In this document: one piece after another, positions 24,515-30,212 of the stretch
Position numbering within the stretch: position 1 is the first letter of the stretch
How the letters are laid out: each line of letters opens with the position of its first letter
Source of the DNA: JAFIEN01 sp051859505
GTDB taxonomy: Bacteria > Pseudomonadota > Alphaproteobacteria > Rhodobacterales > Rhodobacteraceae
Length of the DNA stretch: 31,123 bases
Assembly: GCA_051859505.1 (NCBI GenBank)
Contig: JBHYFN010000043.1
Span: forward strand, 1-31,123
Direction of reading: 5' to 3'
Notes under the pieces: generated by a model
Database searches by the model: none
What the model saw: only the letters and a program-made list of their open reading frames with translations
Told to the model about the DNA's origin: nothing
Made by a program: the position numbers and the translations under genes

Positions 24515-25176
24515 GCGGGAACCTCGGGTTTTGGCGACTCGGGTATCGGGGAAAGCTCATGCAGGCGGTGGATGCCCGGCATCTCGATGAACCCCGGCAG
24601 GGCGCGGATCGCTCGCATCCAGAGGCGGATCGCCGGGTAGGGGTCGAGGCTGACCCCGCCATCTGGGGCGAGTGCGACATTGGGGAAGCAGGCTATATCG
24701 GCGATGGTGGGGCGGGGGGCGGCGAGGAAGACCTGCCCGTCGATGCGGCGGTCGTGGAGGCGCGCCTCGAGGATGCGCAGGTGGCGGATGCCGGCGGCGC
24801 GCGCCGCACCGATATCGGCGGGCCAGCCGATCACGTCATGCAAGCGGGCAAGGCCAAGGCTGCCGTTCAGCGCGGTGCCGAAGGCCAGCCATTCGGCCAC
24901 CTCGGCACCTGTCCGGGGATCCTCCTGCCCCAGCCAGTCGGGGCCGTGGGCCTGTGCCAGATAGGTCAGCATCGCCGCCGTCTGCGTCAGCACCAGATCG
25001 CCGTCCTGCAGCACCGGGATCGTGCCCGCCGGGTTCAGCGCCAGCATCTCGGGGCTGCGGTGTTCGTGGCCGGGGTGGAAGTTCACCGCCTTCAGCTCCA
25101 GCTTCACCCCCAGAAGCGCCGCCAGCAGCCGCACCTTGTAGCAACTCGCGCTCAGGACATAGTCATGCAGGATCAT
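24511..25176 (-). CDS. glutathione S-transferase-like protein (possible NdmE-type partner)
   Basis: A 221-residue protein with a thioredoxin-like N-terminal domain (ILHDYVLSASCYKVRLLAAL, cis-proline region NPAGTIPVL at about 48-56) and an all-helical GST C-terminal domain. The glutathione-binding ES/QS motif reads TQTAAM. It overlaps both neighbours by 4 nt. In the caffeine pathway a GST-like protein (NdmE) is required for the Rieske-less demethylase NdmC; the direct adjacency to a Rieske-less oxygenase here suggests the same structural role. An independent glutathione-conjugating role remains possible. Confidence 0.85.
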   Translation of the reverse strand: MILHDYVLSASCYKVRLLAALLGVKLELKAVNFHPGHEHRSPEMLALNPAGTIPVLQDGDLVLTQTAAMLTYLAQAHGPDWLGQEDPRTGAEVAEWLAFGTALNGSLGLARLHDVIGWPADIGAARAAGIRHLRILEARLHDRRIDGQVFLAAPRPTIADIACFPNVALAPDGGVSLDPYPAIRLWMRAIRALPGFIEMPGIHRLHELSPIPESPKPEVPA

Positions 25177-26048
25177 GCCGCAACCACCTGCGCGCCATAG
25201 GTGAAGCCCCGCCGCTTGAGCCAGCGGCGATAGGCGATCGAGGTCAGGTCCGCCTGCGTCGGCACCTCCATCCCGGGATCAAGCGGCAGGCGGCGCGGGA
25301 TCTGGTTTTCCAGGATCGAGCGGTCCTGCAGGAAGATCATCTGCTGGAAACTCACCAGATCGGCCATCCCGGCCTCGTCGTCATAAAGCGCCATCCAGGG
25401 CCAGACGGTGCAATGTTCCTCGGTCATCGGCTGGACGAACAGGGTGATGATGTCCCATTCGCCGGGGCGGGGCGGGCAGGTCTTGTACAGCACCGAACAG
25501 GTCGGCGCGGGGACGCGGTACATGTATTCCGTGGTGATGCCGCCGGCGGCGGATTTGGCGGCCTGCGGCTGGTAGAAATGCACCTTGGTCGCCCAGACTT
25601 CGTCCTCGTCCTCGCGGATGGCCACGTCGTAGCGGCCCACCTCGGTATGGGGTTCGGCGCCAAGGATATCGGTATGGACGAAGGGGAAATGCGCGATGTC
25701 GAGGAAGTTTTCCACCGCGCGCAAGGGCGAGCAGCGCACCATGACCGACCCGCAATCGACAAGGCGGCGGCCCGGGGCCTCGGCCTCGGGGATGGTGAAA
25801 AGGTCGCGGGCGGGGGTGCCGGGGGTGGTCCAGAGATGGCCGAAACGCGCGATCACCGGCCAGGCGCGGCCGTCGGGGCCGGTCACGTAGGGGCCGGCGT
25901 CAGAGCGGCCCACCGTGATCATGCGGTCCAGAAGCTGCGTCTGCCGGCCGGCACCGAGAGCCGAGAGCATGCCGACCGGGTACCAGTTGTCCGCGATCTC
26001 GGGCGGCAGGTCGGGTGGCAGGTCGGGTGGTGTGGTGGCGTCGAGCAT
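25173..26048 (-). CDS. Rieske-less ring-hydroxylating oxygenase catalytic subunit (NdmC-like)
   Basis: A 291-residue protein related to the alpha subunit of Rieske oxygenases but with no Rieske motif. After DNWYPVGMLSA (20-30), where a Rieske domain should supply CxH and CxxH, the sequence passes directly to VIARFGHLWTTPG (65-77). The mononuclear iron site is intact: ENFLDIAHFPFVHTDILG (113-130) gives Asp117, His120 and His125, and QDRSILENQ (241-249) gives the Asp242 ligand. It thus needs electrons from a separate Rieske protein, encoded 2 nt upstream. The layout and the GST partner match NdmC, an N-demethylase of 7-methylxanthine. Start is the ATG at 26048; a longer frame upstream is not supported. 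Confidence 0.88.
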   Translation of the reverse strand: MLDATTPPDLPPDLPPEIADNWYPVGMLSALGAGRQTQLLDRMITVGRSDAGPYVTGPDGRAWPVIARFGHLWTTPGTPARDLFTIPEAEAPGRRLVDCGSVMVRCSPLRAVENFLDIAHFPFVHTDILGAEPHTEVGRYDVAIREDEDEVWATKVHFYQPQAAKSAAGGITTEYMYRVPAPTCSVLYKTCPPRPGEWDIITLFVQPMTEEHCTVWPWMALYDDEAGMADLVSFQQMIFLQDRSILENQIPRRLPLDPGMEVPTQADLTSIAYRRWLKRRGFTYGAQVVAA

Positions 26049-26050
26049 GG

Positions 26051-26647
26051 TCACTCCTCCTCGCAGGCGCGCCGCAGGGCCTCGAGCGCGCGGGAGGCGG
26101 CCTTGGCATCGGTGCCGGGGCGGATCAGGGCATGGGCGCGGCAGGTGGTGTCGTCCAGCGGCTGCACCAGCACGGCCAGATCGCCCGACCACATCAGGCC
26201 CTGTTCGCCTTCAACCAGCCGCGCCGCCAGCGCCTCGGCGGGGGCGGCGACCTCGACCGAGCGCAGGGGGACCAGCCCCTCGGGGGCCGCGGGCGGCGGT
26301 GCCTGGGGGTCAAGCGTGCCGAAGATCACCCCGCCCGCCTCGTGACAGCCAAAGACGCGGGCGGTGATCGTCTTCGGCGGCTCGAGCGCGGGATGGGCGG
26401 GGATATGCGCGCAGCCGCCGTCAAGCCCGTAGCGCCAGCCGTGATAGATGCAGGCCAGCGTCTCGCCCCGCACGAAGCCATGCGACAGGCGCATCCCGCG
26501 ATGCGGGCAGCGGTCGCCCCAGATCCGCACGGCGCCGGTGGCCGAGCGCCAGAGGGCCAGATCCTCGGGTCCGATTCGGGCGGGAATGGCCGTGCCTGCG
26601 GGCAGATCAGGCGTCAGAGCAACGGCAACCCAGGTCAATTCGTTCAT
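26051..26647 (-). CDS. stand-alone Rieske [2Fe-2S] protein of oxygenase type
   Basis: A 198-residue protein. The Rieske motifs are CPHRG (Cys47, His49) and CIYHGWRY (Cys66, His69), in the form found in oxygenase alpha subunits, including GMRLSHGFVRG and CAHIPAHP. Residues about 125-198 form an extra alpha/beta C-terminal region without an iron-binding His/His/Asp set. It probably docks on, and supplies electrons to, the Rieske-less subunit encoded 2 nt downstream. It is the first gene of the eight-gene operon. No good ribosome site precedes ATG 26647, which overlaps the end of a 12-codon upstream frame. No reductase gene is nearby. Confidence 0.88.
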   Translation of the reverse strand: MNELTWVAVALTPDLPAGTAIPARIGPEDLALWRSATGAVRIWGDRCPHRGMRLSHGFVRGETLACIYHGWRYGLDGGCAHIPAHPALEPPKTITARVFGCHEAGGVIFGTLDPQAPPPAAPEGLVPLRSVEVAAPAEALAARLVEGEQGLMWSGDLAVLVQPLDDTTCRAHALIRPGTDAKAASRALEALRRACEEE

Positions 26648-26666
26648 CGTCTCGTCACGTTTTGCT

Positions 26667-26693
26667 GCGACGGTTCTTTCATGCTGCCGTCGC
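26667..26693 (-). promoter_or_regulatory. stem-loop in the leader of the Rieske operon
   Basis: GCGACGG (26667-26673) and CCGTCGC (26687-26693) pair perfectly over 7 bp with a 13-nt loop, about 20 nt before the Rieske start codon. Together with a second, weaker stem further upstream it gives the leader RNA some structure. A riboswitch or translational control element is possible but not recognised. Confidence 0.4.
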
Positions 26694-26731
26694 CGGCCGC
26701 AATCGGGATCGCGTCGAATCTCGTCAGGGTT

Positions 26732-26745
26732 GCTGAATTTTCAGC
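26732..26745. promoter_or_regulatory. palindrome GCTGAA-TT-TTCAGC at the operon -10 region
   Basis: A perfect 6-bp inverted repeat with a 2-nt centre. It overlaps the candidate -10 element (26738-26743) of the minus-strand promoter, so a bound protein could block transcription of the demethylase/importer operon. Confidence 0.45.
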
Positions 26746-26766
26746 CGCTGCCGCAATGCTGCACAA
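26738..26766 (-). promoter_or_regulatory. candidate promoter of the Rieske/importer operon
   Basis: On the minus strand TTGTGC (26761-26766) and TGAAAA (26738-26743) are separated by 17 nt. Transcription would start near 26731, giving a leader of about 84 nt before the Rieske gene. Matches to consensus are moderate, but both hexamers fall within palindromes. Confidence 0.4.
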
Positions 26767-26777
26767 TTCATGTGCAG
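26759..26777. promoter_or_regulatory. palindrome CTGCACA-ATTCA-TGTGCAG at the operon -35 region
   Basis: A perfect 7-bp inverted repeat with a 5-nt centre. It overlaps the candidate -35 element and the last codons of the acylphosphatase-like gene. Its size and symmetry are typical of a dimeric repressor site. Confidence 0.5.
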
Positions 26778-27022
26778 TTGTCATCCGGTTGTTGCAGCAC
26801 GCTGTCCACCTGCACCCCCGCCGGCCCCAGGCTGCAGGCGAGACCAAGGGCGTCGAGCATCTCTTTCGGCCCCGTCGCCCGGATGCGCAGCCCGGTGTTC
26901 GATGCGGCGATGCTCAGGTCGGTCAGGCCCAGTTTCGTGCCATGCCTCTGGATCCACGGGGGAAAATGGCTGGCGCCGACCTGGCCAGTGACAAGGAATC
27001 GCTCTGTCCGGATCTCGTTCAT
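26768..27022 (-). CDS. acylphosphatase-like small protein lacking catalytic residues
   Basis: An 84-residue protein whose pattern (FLVTGQVGASHFPPWIQRHG, then KLGL, RIRATGPKEMLDAL and SLGPAGVQVDSV) follows the acylphosphatase fold from strand 1 to the end. The substrate-binding GVGFR motif is replaced by GASHFP, removing the essential Arg, and the catalytic Asn region (usually VxNxxDG) reads IAASNTG. It is probably a non-catalytic relative or binding protein. ATG 27022 is preferred; ATG 27043 would add seven residues. It follows the Nfu fusion gene by 87 nt on the same strand. Confidence 0.62.
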   Translation of the reverse strand: MNEIRTERFLVTGQVGASHFPPWIQRHGTKLGLTDLSIAASNTGLRIRATGPKEMLDALGLACSLGPAGVQVDSVLQQPDDNCT

Positions 27023-27109
27023 TCCCGCCCCGGTGGCCCTCATGCTGTGCTGCGGTGTTCTCGCATGGCGGCCCGAGCGAGGCCAAGCCGAAAGAGCGCG
27101 GAGGGAGGG

Positions 27110-28357
27110 TCAGTCCGCGCTGCGGGGGTCGGGCTGCCCGGAAAGCCAGCGGTCGAGGCGGGCCAGTTCGGCCGTGTGGAAGGCGCTCTCGTCCTCATCG
27201 GGGCCTGCTTGATCAGAACCGGGGCCGCGCCCCAGTTCCTTCGCCAGATGGAAGAAGCCCAGCCCGGGCAAGCCCTCGCCCGCCCGGCTGATCGCGCGGG
27301 CGGCGATGAAGGGGCGGCCGGCCTCTGCATCCTGCCGCATCGCATGTTCCAGCGCCGCCGTCACCTTGCGCACCGAGCCCGGCGCCCAAAGGCCCATCCT
27401 GCGCGCCAGCGCACCGTAGGTTTCGGATGTGCCGGGGGGCAGAGCGGCGAGATGGGCGCGCAGCCTGTCGGCCAGCGCCTCTTCGCCGCGCGCGGCGGTG
27501 GTTGTCGCGCGCGGTGGCGGAACCTCGCGGGCGCTGCCGTCGGGGGCGATCTCGGCGGCCCAGGCGCGGGCGCCGTGGCGCAGGGTGATCCGCACCTTGC
27601 CGGCATCCGCGCCGGTGCCGGCCTCGCTGGTGCTGACGACCGCGCCTTCGCGCATGGCCCTTTGCAGCGCCTCGGGCGTCAGGCCAAGGCGGGGGGCAAG
27701 GTAATCGGGGTCGATGATGAAGGCGCCGTCCTGTTCCTCGATCACGCCGGGGGGGACGGGGCGGTGGAGCGGGTTGGCGGGCGCGTAATAGGGCGCCTCG
27801 CCGCTGGCATGGTCGGTTACGTCGACGATATCGCGGATCGCCGGAAGGGCGGCGCGCAGCATCCGCTCCACCCCGTCGCGCAGGGTGGCGGCCGAGGCGG
27901 CGCAGCCCTGACAGCCGCCCGACATGCGCAGATGCACGACCCCGCCCGTGACCTTGACCGCCGCGATATGGCCGCCGTGGCTGGCGACCGAGGGGTTGAC
28001 CTGGGTATCGAGCAACTCCTCGATCGCACGCAGCAGGGCGGCATCCTCGTCCAGATCGGCGACCGGGGCGGCGCCGATCTCGGGCACGGCGCGGATCGCG
28101 GCGGCGATGGCGGGTTTCAGCGCGCCCCAGTCGGCAGAGGCGGCGCGGCGGATCCAGATCGTCTGGCCGGTGATCTCGACCCGCTCCACCCCGTCGACGG
28201 CGAAGAGCGGCCCGGTCAGCGGCACGCCGGGATCGGGGGCGTCGAAGCGCAGGGGCACCTCGCCGCCCAGCACCTCGTCCAGGACGAAGCCCATCACCCG
28301 GTCGTCGGCGGGCGAGGTCTGGACGCGGATCCGCCGCAGGGGGGCGGCATCAGACAT
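27110..28357 (-). CDS. Nfu-type Fe-S carrier fused to DUF6522-like and MGMT-like winged-helix domains
   Basis: A 415-residue multidomain protein. Residues 8-95 resemble the Nfu N-terminal domain (PLTGPLFAVDGVERVEI, DWGALKPAI). Residues 103-180 are a NifU-like domain with the Fe-S cluster-binding GGCQGC (Cys149, Cys152). Residues 205-275 resemble DUF6522 (FIIDPDYLAPRLGLTPEAL). Residues 294-405 (SETYGALARRMGLW, GLPGLGFFHLAKELGR) resemble the winged-helix part of alkyltransferase-like proteins. Canonical NfuA-type proteins are about 190 aa, so the C-terminal half is an unusual addition. The start overlaps the Mrp gene by 8 nt. It likely delivers Fe-S clusters; the added domains are of unknown use. 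Confidence 0.8.
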   Translation of the reverse strand: MSDAAPLRRIRVQTSPADDRVMGFVLDEVLGGEVPLRFDAPDPGVPLTGPLFAVDGVERVEITGQTIWIRRAASADWGALKPAIAAAIRAVPEIGAAPVADLDEDAALLRAIEELLDTQVNPSVASHGGHIAAVKVTGGVVHLRMSGGCQGCAASAATLRDGVERMLRAALPAIRDIVDVTDHASGEAPYYAPANPLHRPVPPGVIEEQDGAFIIDPDYLAPRLGLTPEALQRAMREGAVVSTSEAGTGADAGKVRITLRHGARAWAAEIAPDGSAREVPPPRATTTAARGEEALADRLRAHLAALPPGTSETYGALARRMGLWAPGSVRKVTAALEHAMRQDAEAGRPFIAARAISRAGEGLPGLGFFHLAKELGRGPGSDQAGPDEDESAFHTAELARLDRWLSGQPDPRSAD

Positions 28358-29510
28358 CCTCGAGCTCCGCACTGGCCAGACCGCGCAGGGCCTTGAAGGT
28401 GTAGATGCCGGTGTCGTGGCCGTCGCTGAAGGCCATGCCGAGCGCATAGTTCCCGACGCTCCAGACCCGGGTCAGGCGGATATCGAGCGGCACGGTGGCC
28501 GGGTCAAGCAGGGCCTTGCCCGTCATCTCTTCCCGACAGGCGGCGCAGGCGCAGGCGAGGCGCAGGTCGCGCGGGGGCAGGCGCTGTTCCTGCCCGTCGC
28601 CCCAGCGCAGGATCAGCCCCACCTCGTCATGATCAAGCGCGACCAGCCGCCCCGGCTGCCCGGCGGCGACCGGCGCGGGCTTGCCCCGTCCATCGGCCAG
28701 CGTCCAGGCAAAGGGCGTGGCGATGCCGCCGGCCGCCATCGCGCCGCCGGCAATGGCCGTGGCGATCTGGCGATAGGCCTCGGCCGCGGGGCTGGCGGGG
28801 GCGGCAGCGACCAGCGGCCGCCCGTCGTCGCCGGCGTCCACCACCGAGGGATCAAGCGGCACCTTGCCGAGGAAGGGCACGCCAAGCTCTCCGGCGATCG
28901 CCTCGCCGCCGCCCTGATGGAAGATATGCGTCACCGTCCCGCAAGAGGGGCAGGTGAAGCCGCTCATGTTCTCGACCACGCCGAGGATGGGGACGTTGAC
29001 CTGCTCCATCATCCGCAGGCCGCGCCGCGCGATCTTGAGGCTCACGTCCTGCGGGGTGCTGACGACGACCGCGCCCGAGAGGGGGAAGGCCTGCGCAAGG
29101 GTCAGCTGGATATCGCCGGTGCCGGGGGGCAGGTCGAGAAGCAGGAGGTCGAGCGGCCCCCAGTCCACGTCGCGGACGAACATCTGCAGGTATTTCGCCA
29201 CCATCGGGCCCCGCAGGATCGCGGGCTTGTCATCATCGGTCAGCATCGCCATCGAGATGACCCTGACGCCGAAAGCCTGCGCCGGCACGACCTTGCGCTC
29301 GGGCGACATGGCGGGGGGCTGGTTGCCGGGAATGCCCAGCATGCCGGGGATCGAGGGGCCGTAGATATCGGCATCGACCACGCCCACGCGCAGCCCCGCC
29401 TCGGCCAAAGCAACGGCCACATTGGCGGTGACGGTGGATTTGCCCACGCCGCCCTTGCCGCTGCTGACGGCGATCATGCGGGGGGCGGCGGGTTGGGTCT
29501 GGTCTGTCAT
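28350..29510 (-). CDS. mrp: Mrp/NBP35-family Fe-S carrier ATPase with C-terminal DUF971 domain
   Basis: About 386 residues. The deviant Walker A GKGGVGKS is at 18-25, DLPPGTGD near 127-134 and the cluster-binding CPSC at 188-191. The C-terminus (from about 290) is a DUF971 domain with CACAACREE. The N-terminal DUF59/MIP18 domain of many Mrp proteins is missing, giving the Mrp-DUF971 layout seen, with an extra DUF59, in plant HCF101. Such proteins assemble and hand over [4Fe-4S] clusters. The start overlaps the MarR stop (ATGA), and the gene is followed by the Nfu fusion, so the operon is devoted to Fe-S clusters. Confidence 0.88.
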   Translation of the reverse strand: MTDQTQPAAPRMIAVSSGKGGVGKSTVTANVAVALAEAGLRVGVVDADIYGPSIPGMLGIPGNQPPAMSPERKVVPAQAFGVRVISMAMLTDDDKPAILRGPMVAKYLQMFVRDVDWGPLDLLLLDLPPGTGDIQLTLAQAFPLSGAVVVSTPQDVSLKIARRGLRMMEQVNVPILGVVENMSGFTCPSCGTVTHIFHQGGGEAIAGELGVPFLGKVPLDPSVVDAGDDGRPLVAAAPASPAAEAYRQIATAIAGGAMAAGGIATPFAWTLADGRGKPAPVAAGQPGRLVALDHDEVGLILRWGDGQEQRLPPRDLRLACACAACREEMTGKALLDPATVPLDIRLTRVWSVGNYALGMAFSDGHDTGIYTFKALRGLASAELEDV

Positions 29511-30130
29511 CTCGCGGGTCTTTCCTTCTCCGTCAGCAGCGCGGGCGGGCCGTTCTCTGCGGCCCGGGCCGCCTGGGCCCTGAAGCTCTGGCACAGCTTG
29601 CCGATCTCGTCCTCGGCCAGTTCGGCTGCCATGCAGGCGCAGTAGCCCGCGCCGCCAAGTGCGGCGAAATGGGTGCAGTCCGAACAGGTGCCGAAACTCG
29701 GGGCCGAGCGCAAGCGGGCCAGCGCCTCGGTCAGCTGCGACAAGGTGTCGAGCAGGCCGGAATGCGTGCCGGGATCAAGCGCGGCCAGCGCGGCGGTCAG
29801 ATCGGACAGGGGATCGCGGGCCAGCATGGCGCGGCCGGCGGCGGTGAGTTCGAAGAACACGCTGCGGCCGTCGGTATCCGAGCGGTGGCGCAGGATCAGC
29901 CCCTTCTCCTCGAGCGCCTTGACGATCTGCGAGGCGGTGCCCCGGGTCGTGGCGTGGAAACTGGCAAAGGCCGAGGGCGTGCGCGAGGGCCGGTTCGCGC
30001 GCGCGAAAAAGCGCAGGCAGGTCCATTGCGCGGCGGTCAGGTCCGAGCCGCTGTCCTCGGCCCGGGCGGTGCGGCCGATCTGGACCAGCAGTTCGGCGAT
30101 CCTGTCGAGGGAAACGGGGGTCTGAGGCAT
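29507..30130 (-). CDS. MarR-family regulator with C-terminal cysteine cluster
   Basis: A 207-residue MarR protein: winged helix with LTAAQWTCLRFFARA (31-45), ATTRGTASQIVKALEEKGLI (60-79) and wing RHRSDTDGRSVFFELT (81-96). The C-terminal extension carries five cysteines at 149, 152, 164, 166 and 180 (C-x2-C-x11-C-x-C-x13-C), which could bind an Fe-S cluster or metal. Its operon partners are Fe-S carriers, so it may sense cluster status. The promoter start site coincides with the ATG, and no ribosome site is present, which implies a leaderless mRNA. It is divergent from an RpoH-type gene. Confidence 0.87.
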   Translation of the reverse strand: MPQTPVSLDRIAELLVQIGRTARAEDSGSDLTAAQWTCLRFFARANRPSRTPSAFASFHATTRGTASQIVKALEEKGLILRHRSDTDGRSVFFELTAAGRAMLARDPLSDLTAALAALDPGTHSGLLDTLSQLTEALARLRSAPSFGTCSDCTHFAALGGAGYCACMAAELAEDEIGKLCQSFRAQAARAAENGPPALLTEKERPAR

Positions 30131-30136
30131 GGGTAT

Positions 30137-30165
30137 TTGATAGCGAGGCGAAACTGCTTTGACAA
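30137..30165 (-). promoter_or_regulatory. promoter of the marR-mrp-nfu operon
   Basis: Minus-strand TTGTCA (30160-30165), 17-nt spacer, TATCAA (30137-30142). Transcription would begin at about 30130, the A of the MarR ATG, so translation would be leaderless. CGAAACT at 30149-30155 lies in the spacer. Confidence 0.6.
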
Positions 30166-30187
30166 CCAGCTGCAGAGCAATTAGTTT
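30159..30187 (+). promoter_or_regulatory. promoter candidate of the RpoH-type gene
   Basis: TTGACA (30159-30164), 17-nt spacer, TAGTTT (30182-30187). The -35 shares bases with the -35 of the opposing MarR promoter, and the -10 overlaps the palindrome at 30183-30199. Confidence 0.5.
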
Positions 30188-30199
30188 CGAATCGAAAGT
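30183..30199. promoter_or_regulatory. inverted repeat TTTCGA-A-TCGAAA (MarR operator candidate)
   Basis: A 6-bp inverted repeat around one base (30185-30197), extended by one mismatched and one matched pair. AGTTTCG here is repeated in reverse as CGAAACT at 30149-30155 in the MarR promoter. Both promoters thus carry CGAAA half-sites, typical for MarR autoregulation. Confidence 0.5.
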
Positions 30200-30212
30200 A
30201 GTGAGAGCGCCG

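Noticed and set aside
22058..24640. Long open frame on the plus strand (860 codons)
   Set aside because: Antisense to the binding protein and amidohydrolase genes, His/Gly/Asp-rich composition, no domain.
26049..26192. Longer N-terminus for the Rieske-less oxygenase that might hold a Rieske motif
   Set aside because: The extra 48 codons overlap the Rieske gene, are Arg/Pro-rich and contain no CxH or CxxH pair.
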